NCBI GenBank assembly: GCA_036557225.1
Contig: DATBHX010000039.1
Location: forward strand, 1 to 64,000
Source of the DNA: Angelobacter sp036557225
Lineage (GTDB): Bacteria > Acidobacteriota > Terriglobia > Terriglobales > Acidobacteriaceae
Length of the DNA stretch: 64,000 nt
Direction: 5' to 3'
Shown: positions 1 through 7,829 of the stretch, in pieces
Numbering within the stretch: position 1 is the stretch's first letter
Layout: each line of letters begins with the position of its first letter
Program-made: the position numbers and the translations under genes
The notes under the pieces: model-generated
What the model saw: the letters and a program-made list of their open reading frames with translations, nothing else
Databases searched by the model: none
What the model was told of the DNA's origin: nothing

Positions 1-281
1 CCGCCGTCGATGATGATGTCACCCGGCTCAAAGCGCTGCGCCAGGGCGTCGACGGTCTGCTCGGTCGGATCGCCGGCAGGAACCATGATCCAGGCAGCGC
101 GGGGTTTTTTGAGCTTGGCGGCAAAGTCGTCGAGCGAAGTAGAGCCAGTGGCGCCTTCACCGGCAAGTTCATTAACGTTCTTGGGGCTTAAATCGGAGAC
201 CACGCACTGATGGCCTCCGCGCAACAATCGCCGCACCATGTTGCCGCCCATACGGCCCAAACCGACCATGCCTAGTTGCAT
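1..281 (-). CDS. gnd: 6-phosphogluconate dehydrogenase, N-terminal part (cut by window edge)
   Basis: The first 93 codons of a leftward gene; the rest lies outside the window. The protein opens with a Rossmann NAD(P)-binding fingerprint (GMVGLGRMGGNM, residues 4-15), followed by a conserved ATG...VPAGDPTEQTVD stretch typical of the decarboxylating GndA/YqeC-type enzyme. It would oxidise 6-phosphogluconate to ribulose-5-phosphate, CO2 and NAD(P)H. It is the last visible gene of a leftward run with tkt, rpiB, tal and pgi, which supports a role in the pentose phosphate pathway. Cofactor preference cannot be judged from the fragment. Confidence 0.88.
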   Translation of the reverse strand, partial: MQLGMVGLGRMGGNMVRRLLRGGHQCVVSDLSPKNVNELAGEGATGSTSLDDFAAKLKKPRAAWIMVPAGDPTEQTVDALAQRFEPGDIIIDG

Positions 282-338
282 TGTTCTTGTTCTCCATTTC
301 GAGCGAACCGAAGAAAGCTTATGTCAGCGATATCTATA

Positions 339-1112
339 CTAAGCCAGCAGGCCTTCGCGTTTCGCACCAGGAATTGTTGTCTCCGGTGCTTGAATTCCTT
401 TTACAAGAAGCCAAACCCCGAGAACGATTTCGAAAATGATCATTGGTATTCCAGTTCTCGCCCGTCGAATATGTCCATAGGTCTCCTCGATCATAGTGGG
501 GAAGAGCATGACAGTCGGCACCACAAAGAGCGGCAACAATGACGAGAGGATTCCCCAAACCGCCAGCACCCGGGGAATGTAGCGCGACTTGAACCACAAA
601 TAGGCGAAGACGAGCGTTCCCAACGCGAAAAACGCGGCTCCGATTCGATATCCGGAGATCTCAAGGTCAAGGAAATATCGCGCTAACGCATGCAATTGTT
701 CCGAACTGAACGCGTTGAGATACCCGGCTCCGCTCAGAAGCCGCAGCGCGGCAAAATCATTCAATATGACGGCTGCGAGAATCGAACATGCGCCAAGACG
801 CCAGAACACCGCCAGCAAAGCGAGCGTTCGATTGACGGGCTTGAGGATCACATAGAGAGCACAAATTAAGGCGACGTCACCGGCGAGCGTGACCAGGTCA
901 CCGAAGATGCCAATGCGAAAGAGGCGTTCCGAGAGCTCTAGGTTCAGGGCAGTCTGCGTTGGATCGTCCGGCACAATCAGGCGAAGTCGGACATAGAACT
1001 CGGAAAATAGCGCAATCAGCATCAAGAACAGATACAGGAAACCGGCGGCTCTAGCCGCGGAACGTTGTGACGGCTCGATGACACTCAGCGTCATTTGAGG
1101 CTTCGTGCTCAT
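339..1112 (-). CDS. DUF4386-family integral membrane protein
   Basis: 257 aa with about six hydrophobic segments, starting near residue 20 (AAGFLYLFLMLIALFSEF) and recurring to the C-terminus (IIFEIVLGVWLLV). Segment order and the AARAAGFLYL opening match DUF4386 membrane proteins, whose function is unknown. It sits between pgi and gnd on the same strand, with 74 bp to pgi and 57 bp to gnd. It may be co-transcribed with the sugar-phosphate genes but has no obvious part in that pathway. The start ATG has only a weak purine-rich ribosome site. Confidence 0.7.
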   Translation of the reverse strand: MSTKPQMTLSVIEPSQRSAARAAGFLYLFLMLIALFSEFYVRLRLIVPDDPTQTALNLELSERLFRIGIFGDLVTLAGDVALICALYVILKPVNRTLALLAVFWRLGACSILAAVILNDFAALRLLSGAGYLNAFSSEQLHALARYFLDLEISGYRIGAAFFALGTLVFAYLWFKSRYIPRVLAVWGILSSLLPLFVVPTVMLFPTMIEETYGHIRRARTGIPMIIFEIVLGVWLLVKGIQAPETTIPGAKREGLLA

Positions 1113-1186
1113 GGTCTCTTTAGAGAACAGCGACCCTCACCTGCGATTAGGATTTCAGAAAGCTTTACAGTCAAATCGCTGATCAA

Positions 1187-2926
1187 TTACTTCAAGGCTT
1201 CGGCAACAAGCTGTTCCAGCTTCTCTAAACCCGCGTTCACATCGGCCGGCAGATGAACGCGCAAGGCACGCCGCTTGCGTTCCGCGAGAACCTGGAAATC
1301 GCCCCGCGCCTGCGCTGCCTTGACGATCCCGAAAGTGTATTTCTGCTCCGGAACCGGCAGATTGACGGCATCGTCACAGGTGATCTGCAGGAAGACTCCG
1401 GTGTTAGGACCGCCTTTGTAGGCTTGTCCGGTGGAGTGCAGGAAGCGCGGCCCAAAACCCAGACAGGTGGCGACGTGCTTGCGATCGCGCACCGCGTGCC
1501 GAATCCTCTGCAGCCGGTTTTCGTGCTCGTCGTTCATCTGTATGTAGGCGAGCAAGGCCATGTAGTCGCCGGCGCTGATCTGGCTCAGATGAGCACGCAA
1601 GATTCCTTTGAGTGACAGGTCGTTGGCGGCCAGATACTTCAGGTTTACGGCGTTGCGCTCATCGGTGAACAGCCTGATGCCGCTTTCTTCGTGGACTGGA
1701 GTTTCCGCTGGAAGCTGACCGGTTTTCTCATAGGCCTCGGTTAGCTGGCGTGTGACAATTTTGCTGGCCTCAACGTCGGGCTGGTTAAACGCATTGATGC
1801 CGAGGATCGATCCGGCAACTGCTGTCGCGACCTCCCAACGGAAGAACTCCTGGCCAATGTCGTAGATGTCAGCCAGTTCGATTTCAACCACGGGCTGGCC
1901 TGCCTGGCGAAGCGCGTCGATCTTTTTGGCTTGCTGGTTGTCAGCTTCACCGGCGAGGCGGAGATAAGCGAAGACACGATCATTACTGTAGACTTCAGGC
2001 GAAGAGAGCTCTTCGCGGTCGACAGGGATGAGCCCTTTGCCTTGCTTGCCGGTGCTTTCCGCCAAGAGTTGTTCAAGCCATGCGCCCAGGTCGTGGATTC
2101 CGGGCGAGGTGATGATCGTGACTTTATTCCGGCCAAGGTTACCGAGAGTGCCCAGGATTGCGCCGAGGACTGCACCAGGGTTCTGTTCGACGGGCACATC
2201 GGGACCGCAAGCCTGGACCATCTCGTCCGTACGATCAAGAAATTTGCGCAGATCGAGACCCATCACTGCTGCGGGAACCATGCCGAAGTTGGAGAGAGCA
2301 GAATAACGCCCGCCGATACTGGGAAGGCCGAAGAAGATCTTGCGGAAATGATCGCGCTCGGCGACCTGCTGCATCTTGGATCCTGGATCAGTGATGGCAA
2401 CAAAGCGCTCGCCGGCTTTTTCTTTTCCAACAGCTTCTTGCGCGCGAGTGTAGAAGTATTGCTTGAAGATATTTGGTTCCAGCGTACTGCCGGACTTGCT
2501 GGCTACGATGAAGAGCGTTCGCGCCAGATCAACCTGTTCCTCGATGGCCTTAACCTGAGCGGGATCGGTCGAATCGAGCACGTGCAGTTCAGGATGGCCC
2601 GATTGCTTGCCGAAGGTGATCTTGAATACTTCCGGGCACAGGCTGGAACCGCCCATCCCGAGAAGCAGAGCATGGGCAAAGCCGGCTCTGGCGGCTTCGG
2701 CCTGGACTTCAAGCAATGGTTGAAGATTCTGCCGCTGCTCTTCGACTACGCGCAGCCAGCCGAGCCATTTGGATTCGTCGTCGTTCGTCCAGAGCGAGGC
2801 ATCGCCCTGCCAAAGGCGAGCCATCTTGCGATTGTCCCGCCAGTCCTGAATCGTGGCCTGGACGGCCTGGGTGAGCGACGTGGAGAACTGCCAGCGCGGC
2901 GGCTGAACAATCGATTTTGTGCTCAC
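1187..2926 (-). CDS. pgi: Glucose-6-phosphate isomerase
   Basis: 579 aa cytosolic enzyme interconverting glucose-6-phosphate and fructose-6-phosphate. SIS-type sugar isomerase signatures are visible: LLLGMGGSSLCPEVF near residue 88, FIVASKSGSTLEPN near 138, and a C-terminal HSTGQAYKGGPNTG segment. The sequence resembles the isomerase half of the bifunctional transaldolase/phosphoglucose-isomerase proteins found in several phyla. Here the two activities are on separate genes: the start codon overlaps the tal stop by 4 bp (ATGA), so translation is probably coupled. It is slightly longer than typical Pgi. Confidence 0.9.
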   Translation of the reverse strand: MSTKSIVQPPRWQFSTSLTQAVQATIQDWRDNRKMARLWQGDASLWTNDDESKWLGWLRVVEEQRQNLQPLLEVQAEAARAGFAHALLLGMGGSSLCPEVFKITFGKQSGHPELHVLDSTDPAQVKAIEEQVDLARTLFIVASKSGSTLEPNIFKQYFYTRAQEAVGKEKAGERFVAITDPGSKMQQVAERDHFRKIFFGLPSIGGRYSALSNFGMVPAAVMGLDLRKFLDRTDEMVQACGPDVPVEQNPGAVLGAILGTLGNLGRNKVTIITSPGIHDLGAWLEQLLAESTGKQGKGLIPVDREELSSPEVYSNDRVFAYLRLAGEADNQQAKKIDALRQAGQPVVEIELADIYDIGQEFFRWEVATAVAGSILGINAFNQPDVEASKIVTRQLTEAYEKTGQLPAETPVHEESGIRLFTDERNAVNLKYLAANDLSLKGILRAHLSQISAGDYMALLAYIQMNDEHENRLQRIRHAVRDRKHVATCLGFGPRFLHSTGQAYKGGPNTGVFLQITCDDAVNLPVPEQKYTFGIVKAAQARGDFQVLAERKRRALRVHLPADVNAGLEKLEQLVAEALK

Positions 2927-4089
2927 GGTTTCGCCTTTTTCTGATCCACAACCTCATGCAACTGGGTGAAGGCTTCATCAAAGAGGCGAATGGCATCGTC
3001 AAGAAGCTTGGCAGTGACCTGCTTCATGGAGATGCCGGCCTTTTCCATGTCAGACATGGTTTTGTCCGCGGCGGGCAGTTCGGCGTCAAGCGTACGTCGC
3101 AGAACGCCGTGGTCGCGGAAGGAATCCATGGTGGCCGGAGGAATGGTGTTGACCGTATCCGGGCCGATCAGCTCTTCGATGTAGAGCACGTCACGATACT
3201 TGGGATTCTTGGTGCTGGTACTGGCCCAGAGCAGACGCTGCGATTGCGCGCCCTTCGCTGCCAGAGCTTTCCAGCGCGGGCTTTCAATCATCTTCTGATA
3301 GTAACGATAGGCCTGTTTGGCGTTGGCAATGGCGACTTTGCCTTGAAGGGATTTGAGTAGCTCCGCATCGGAACCCGTTGCGGTTTTCAACTTCTCATCG
3401 ATCATTGAATCGACCAGAGTATCGATGCGGCTGACGAAGAAACTTGCCACGCTGGCGATGCCACTGATGTCCTTGCCCGCTTTGAGCGCAGCCTCCAGGC
3501 CGTCGAGGTAGGCTTCGGCGACGGCAATGTAGGCTTCCTGGGCAAAGAGCAGAGTGATGTTGATGTTCAGGCCTTCGCTGGTAAGGCGGCGTACGGGTTC
3601 CACGCCTTCAGGCGAGCCTGGAACTTTGATCATGAGATTGGGGCGATTTACGGTCTTCCACAAGCGGCGCGCTTCTTCAATGGTGCCCTGGGTATCGCGC
3701 GCCAGGGTTGGTGCGACTTCGAGGCTTACGTAGCCGTCACGCCGGTTGGTGGATTTATAGACGGGCAGAAGCTTGTCGGCGGCGTCCTGAATGTCGCGCA
3801 CGGCGATGCGCTCGTAAATTTCGCCTGTAGGCAGGCCTTGCTTGCCGAGCTGAGTGAGGAGATCAGTGTAGTCATTGCTGCCCGCGATGGCCTTTTCAAA
3901 GATGGAAGGATTGGAAGTAATGCCGCGCAGGCCGTCCTGATCGATCGCTTTCTGGAGTTGGCCGTTGAGAATGATGTTGCGGCGAATATAGTCGAGCCAC
4001 ACGGATTGTCCGTACTGCTGCAAGCCCAGCAGCGCGTTTTGCGATGCAGTGCTGCTCTGGGTTTTTTCTGGGGTGGTAACCGGATTCAT
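2923..4089 (-). CDS. tal: Transaldolase (mycobacterial/TalPgi type)
   Basis: 388 aa, longer than the roughly 317-aa enterobacterial TalB and like the subfamily 2 enzymes. The Schiff-base lysine is K155 in PNLMIKVPGS. Other conserved blocks are LDYIRRNIILNGQLQ, GITSNPSIFEKAI and ASFFVSRIDTLVD. It transfers a dihydroxyacetone unit between sedoheptulose-7-phosphate and glyceraldehyde-3-phosphate. Its start overlaps the end of rpiB by 4 bp and its stop overlaps the start of pgi by 4 bp, so three genes are chained by overlaps. An acidobacterial fusion of tal and pgi would need only loss of the stop and a frame change. Confidence 0.92.
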   Translation of the reverse strand: MNPVTTPEKTQSSTASQNALLGLQQYGQSVWLDYIRRNIILNGQLQKAIDQDGLRGITSNPSIFEKAIAGSNDYTDLLTQLGKQGLPTGEIYERIAVRDIQDAADKLLPVYKSTNRRDGYVSLEVAPTLARDTQGTIEEARRLWKTVNRPNLMIKVPGSPEGVEPVRRLTSEGLNINITLLFAQEAYIAVAEAYLDGLEAALKAGKDISGIASVASFFVSRIDTLVDSMIDEKLKTATGSDAELLKSLQGKVAIANAKQAYRYYQKMIESPRWKALAAKGAQSQRLLWASTSTKNPKYRDVLYIEELIGPDTVNTIPPATMDSFRDHGVLRRTLDAELPAADKTMSDMEKAGISMKQVTAKLLDDAIRLFDEAFTQLHEVVDQKKAKP

Positions 4090-4556
4090 GAAATCTTCTC
4101 CTTGGCGAGCATGTAGCGCTGCTCGATGCTGTGAATCTTTCCTAACCGGCGGCGATGCCGTTCTTCACCGGTAAAACGGGCATTCAAAAAAGTGATGCAC
4201 AAATCTTTGGCCAGCGCCGGGCCAATCACACGCGATCCCAGGACCAGAACGTTGATGTCGTCATGCTCTACCGCCTGGTGCGCGGAGTAACCGTCATGGC
4301 AGAGGCCGGCGCGAATCCCGGGAATCTTGTTGGCGGCGATGGATGCACCCGCACCGCTGCCGCAAATCAGAATCGCGCGTTCGGATTTGCCTTTGAGTAC
4401 GTTGAGCGCCACGGCTTCAGCGTAATCAGGATAATCCACGGGGCGCGTGCTGTCAGTGCCGACGTCGATGAGCTCGTGACCCTGCTCGCGAAGATAATCG
4501 ATCAGCGTGGTTTTCAGTTCGAAGCCGGCATGGTCAGAGCCAATGGTGATTTTCAT
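4086..4556 (-). CDS. rpiB: Ribose-5-phosphate isomerase B (RpiB/LacA/LacB family)
   Basis: 156 aa, the usual length. Diagnostic motifs are IGSDHAGFELK at the N-terminus, ILICGSGAGASIAANK with the catalytic Cys, and CHDGYSAHQAVEHDDINVLV. It interconverts ribose-5-phosphate and ribulose-5-phosphate, linking gnd product to tkt and tal in the same leftward operon. Between it and tkt is a 57-bp gap that carries a four-unit heptamer array. Confidence 0.93.
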   Translation of the reverse strand: MKITIGSDHAGFELKTTLIDYLREQGHELIDVGTDSTRPVDYPDYAEAVALNVLKGKSERAILICGSGAGASIAANKIPGIRAGLCHDGYSAHQAVEHDDINVLVLGSRVIGPALAKDLCITFLNARFTGEERHRRRLGKIHSIEQRYMLAKEKIS

Positions 4557-4563
4557 GGAGCAG

Positions 4564-4591
4564 CTCTTAGTCGTTAGTTTTTAGTACTTAG
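4564..4591 (-). repeat. Four-unit heptamer array (CTAANNN) between tkt and rpiB
   Basis: On the minus strand the DNA reads CTAAGTA, CTAAAAA, CTAACGA, CTAAGAG without interruption: a period-7 array with fixed CTAA and variable last three bases. It lies inside the presumed operon, just ahead of rpiB. A second array of the same style is at 31373-31407. Confidence 0.6.
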
Positions 4592-4613
4592 CAAAAAGCA
4601 AAGAACCTGTGTT

Positions 4614-6719
4614 TCAGCCCTTCTGCAGCAACTCGCGGGCTGCGGTTAGCACCGCTTCCGGCGTGAAACCGAATTTCTTCAGTAATTCCTTCAACGGCGC
4701 AGAGGCGCCAAAGGTTTTCATACCGATGATTTTTCCATCGTGCCCCACGTATTGCGACCAGCCGAATGTTGACGCCTGTTCTACGGCGATGCGGGCCTTG
4801 ACCGCCGAAGGCAGAACGCTTTCGCGATATTCAGCCGGCTGCTTCTCAAATATCTCCCACGAGGGCATGCTTACCACGCGGACCTTACGGCCTTCCGCGA
4901 TCAGCTTTTCATAAACGCTCAGGCAGAGGGAAACCTCGCTGCCAGTGGCCGTCAGGATCAGCTCCGGAGTTCCGCCCGGTGCATCGGCCAGGACATAAGC
5001 CCCCTTAGCCACTCCGGCGGCGGAGGCATACTTGCTGCGGTCGATTGTTGGCAGCGCCTGCCGCGTGAGAATCAGGGCGACGGGCTCATGACGCAACTGC
5101 ATGATGACTTTCCATGCTTCTGTCACTTCGTTGGCATCGGCGGGACGCAGAAGCATGAAGCCGGGCAGGGCGCGTAATGAGGCAAGCTGCTCGACCGGCT
5201 GATGCGTGGGGCCGTCTTCGCCGACGCCGATCGAGTCATGCGTGAATATATAGATGACCGGAATTTCCATGAGCGCGGCCAGACGCAAGGGTGGGCGCGA
5301 GTAGTCGCTGAAGATCAGGAAGCCCGAGCCGTATGGGCGCACCTTGCTGAGCGAGAGTCCATTCAGAATGGAGCACATGGCGTGCTCGCGGATGCCGAAG
5401 TGGAAGTTGCGTCCGCCGTAGCTGCCGGCTTCAAAGTCTCCGGCGCCGTCGAAGGTAAGGCGCGTCTTGGTGGAAGGCGCAAGATCGGCCGAGCCGCCTA
5501 TTAGCCAAGGCACATTTTGTGCCAGGACATTTAGAACTTTGGCAGAGGAATCGCGTGTGGCCAGGCCCTTGGCATCGGTAGGAAAGCTTGGAAGATTCTT
5601 GTCCCAGCCATCGGGGAGCTGGCGGCGCTGCATGCGTTTGAGCTCGTCGGCAAGATTGGGATAGTCCTTGCTGTAGTGATCGAACATCGCCATCCAGGCA
5701 TCGCGCAGCTGAGCGCCGCGGGCGCCGATTCCTTCAGCAAAGTGCTCACGCACACCGTCAGGAACCAGGAATTTTGCATCTTCCGGCCAACCGTAGTTGC
5801 GCTTGGCCATGCGGATCTCGTCTTCCCCCAACGGCTCGCCGTGGGCTTCTTTTGTGTCCTGCTTGTTGGGCGCGCCGTAGGCAATGTGGCTATCGACAAT
5901 GATGAAGGTCGGACGATCTGTGGTCTTCACTGAAAATTCAATGGCCTGGATCAACAGGTCGAGATCGTTGGCGTCGCTGACGCGCGTGACGTTCCAGCCA
6001 TAGCCCATGAAACGAGCGGCAATGTCCTCGGTGAAAGCGAGCGCTGTATTGCCTTCGATGGTGATGTGGTTGTTGTCGTAGATCCAGCAGAGATTGTCGA
6101 GCTTGAGATGGCCGGCGAGCGAAGCGGCTTCACTCGAAACGCCTTCCATCATGTCGCCATCGCCGCAGATGGCATAGACGTTGTAGTTGAAGAGTTCATA
6201 GCCAGGGCGGTTGAAGTACGCTGCCTGCCACTTGCTGGCGATCGCCATACCGACGCTGTTCGCGACACCCTGGCCAAGCGGGCCGGTGGTGGTCTCAACG
6301 CCTGATGTCAGCCGGTATTCAGGATGGCCAGGGCATTTGCTATCGAGCTGGCGGAAGTGCTTGATGTCATCAAGTTTGACGGAAAGTTCGCCCAGTGTTT
6401 CATAGCTCGGGTTGACGGCCTTGACGCCTGTGAGGTGCAACAGCGAGTAAAGCAGCATGGAGGCGTGCCCGGCCGACAAGACAAAACGGTCGCGGTTGGG
6501 CCAGATCGGGTGCTCAGGATCAAAGCGCAAAAACCGCTGCCATAGCGCGTAAGCAACCGGGGCCAGAGCCATGGGAGTTCCTGGATGTCCGGAGTTGGCC
6601 TGCTGCACGGCGTCCATCGAGAGCGTGCGAATGGTGTTGATACAGAGCTGGTCGAGGTTGCCGGCGTTTACTACACGGGACTGGTCGGATACCCGGGGGA
6701 TTGTGAGAGGGAGCGCCAT
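4614..6719 (-). CDS. tkt: Transketolase
   Basis: 701 aa, normal length for bacterial transketolase. The N-terminal thiamine-diphosphate domain has GHPGTPMALAPVAYALW and the ThDP/Mg motif GDGDMMEGVSSEAASLAGHL. The pyrimidine-binding domain has GIREHAMCSILNGL and HDSIGVGEDGPTHQPVEQLASLRALP. It moves two-carbon ketol units between pentose phosphates. It is the first gene of the leftward tkt-rpiB-tal-pgi cluster; the 174 bp upstream of it should contain the operon promoter, but no strong consensus is visible there. Confidence 0.95.
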   Translation of the reverse strand: MALPLTIPRVSDQSRVVNAGNLDQLCINTIRTLSMDAVQQANSGHPGTPMALAPVAYALWQRFLRFDPEHPIWPNRDRFVLSAGHASMLLYSLLHLTGVKAVNPSYETLGELSVKLDDIKHFRQLDSKCPGHPEYRLTSGVETTTGPLGQGVANSVGMAIASKWQAAYFNRPGYELFNYNVYAICGDGDMMEGVSSEAASLAGHLKLDNLCWIYDNNHITIEGNTALAFTEDIAARFMGYGWNVTRVSDANDLDLLIQAIEFSVKTTDRPTFIIVDSHIAYGAPNKQDTKEAHGEPLGEDEIRMAKRNYGWPEDAKFLVPDGVREHFAEGIGARGAQLRDAWMAMFDHYSKDYPNLADELKRMQRRQLPDGWDKNLPSFPTDAKGLATRDSSAKVLNVLAQNVPWLIGGSADLAPSTKTRLTFDGAGDFEAGSYGGRNFHFGIREHAMCSILNGLSLSKVRPYGSGFLIFSDYSRPPLRLAALMEIPVIYIFTHDSIGVGEDGPTHQPVEQLASLRALPGFMLLRPADANEVTEAWKVIMQLRHEPVALILTRQALPTIDRSKYASAAGVAKGAYVLADAPGGTPELILTATGSEVSLCLSVYEKLIAEGRKVRVVSMPSWEIFEKQPAEYRESVLPSAVKARIAVEQASTFGWSQYVGHDGKIIGMKTFGASAPLKELLKKFGFTPEAVLTAARELLQKG

Positions 6720-6893
6720 CGTTCACCACCCTGTTATTAGCCTACAACTAATTTGATGTTCTGTGTAAGCAGCAGGGCTTACTTTCTGGAAGGAAGATGA
6801 AAACCAGATGAAAAGATGCGAACAAAAATGATACGCACAGGAAAGCGATCCAGCCGGATCCGTCGTGTGACTGGATCGCCCAGGAAATGAGAG

Positions 6894-7337
6894 TTACTGC
6901 TTTGTATATTGCAAAACCACATCCAGGACGCGCCATTCGCCGTTATAGCGCGAGAGCAGCATGTAATCAGTCCATCGGCCGGTCACGACCTTGACGCTGG
7001 CGGCGTTCTGATCAACGTCCAGGACTTCGATTTTCTGTACGCGTTCGTTGATGGGAAATTTCTTTCCCTCGCCTCTGCGCGCGCCTTCGATCATCGTTTG
7101 CACAGTGTCTTCGCGGATTTCAAGCCGGCCGTTCACGGTATGCAATGTACGTTTGTGAAATTCGGGGTGGAGCGCCTGCGCCATTCGCGCCGGATCGGCC
7201 GTGAAGTAAGCGTCCATGTAATTCTGCGCTACGGCAGCAACGGCGCTCTTTTCATCAACAGTTGAAGTGCTACGGGCCACTGCCAGGGTCGCCAGGCAGA
7301 GGAGCAGGGAAGCAAAAACTACCTTCGAGCTACGCAT
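6894..7337 (-). CDS. Secreted NTF2-like (putative lumazine-binding) protein
   Basis: 147 aa with a signal peptide (MRSSKVVFASLLLCLATLAVA). The remainder has the SnoaL/NTF2-like pattern: AVAAVAQNYMDAYFTADPARMAQALHPEF, an internal RLEIR strand and C-terminal WRVLDVVLQY. This matches the putative lumazine-binding group of the NTF2-like superfamily. No catalytic assignment is possible. It is an isolated gene preceded by a long non-coding stretch. Confidence 0.65.
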   Translation of the reverse strand: MRSSKVVFASLLLCLATLAVARSTSTVDEKSAVAAVAQNYMDAYFTADPARMAQALHPEFHKRTLHTVNGRLEIREDTVQTMIEGARRGEGKKFPINERVQKIEVLDVDQNAASVKVVTGRWTDYMLLSRYNGEWRVLDVVLQYTKQ

Positions 7338-7829
7338 CAGGGTTCCTCACATTTGAGAGATCCAAGCCGTGTGGCGGTTTTGGTGGCGCGCACGCCGGTC
7401 TTCGTGCTCTCGGAGGCACTCTAGCACAGGCTTCGAAAGCAAGATGGAACGAATGGGCAGAATGCTCTGCGATTAAGGACGAGGCATGCATTGCCGGAGT
7501 TGAAGAAGTTGACGGGCTGGAATAGAGAGGCGAAAAAAGGCGAGAGCGCGGCCAGGTAAAGCCGCGCCCTCTTCTGAAGAGGCAAAAGGAGTCAAGCGCA
7601 AATCCAGCCGGCGGTGACACCCCCTTGGCAACCACCGCCGCCTGGTTTAAGTGCTTTTTCCGTTCATCCTGTTGAGTAGTGCTAAAAGTGGGCTGAACGT
7701 TTCATCCCGCCCGAATATTTTTTTCGGCCGGAAGCAGGGCCTAAAATGGCCATAAGCCTTTGTGCTACAGTAGGTTACAGCAAAGCGGCTGGATCCAGGT
7801 TCCATTTCTCTTGTCTGGATCACGTCCCT
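7338..7829. other. 492-bp gap without a convincing gene
   Basis: The stretch lies between the 3' end of the S9 peptidase gene and the start of the leftward NTF2-like gene. Short frames here lack ribosome sites or family features. It contains a GC-rich stem-loop (7546-7567) followed on the minus strand by a T-run. A second small inverted repeat (CCTCTT/AAGAGG) lies near 7569-7582. Confidence 0.5.
7531..7567 (-). terminator. Possible terminator downstream of the S9 peptidase gene
   Basis: On the minus strand a perfect 7-bp stem GCGCGGC/GCCGCGC with an 8-nt loop is followed, after seven other bases, by six T. The gap between stem and T-run is longer than ideal, so it is only a candidate. It lies about 260 bp after the peptidase stop codon. 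Confidence 0.35.

Noticed and set aside
1931..2944. 337-aa open frame on the plus strand inside pgi
   Set aside because: It is the antisense of pgi with composition typical of a mirror frame, no ribosome site and no family features.
7570..7660. GGCGGT/ACCGCC structured stretch considered as a riboswitch
   Set aside because: No match to a known riboswitch core, and it lies far from the start of the next gene on its strand.
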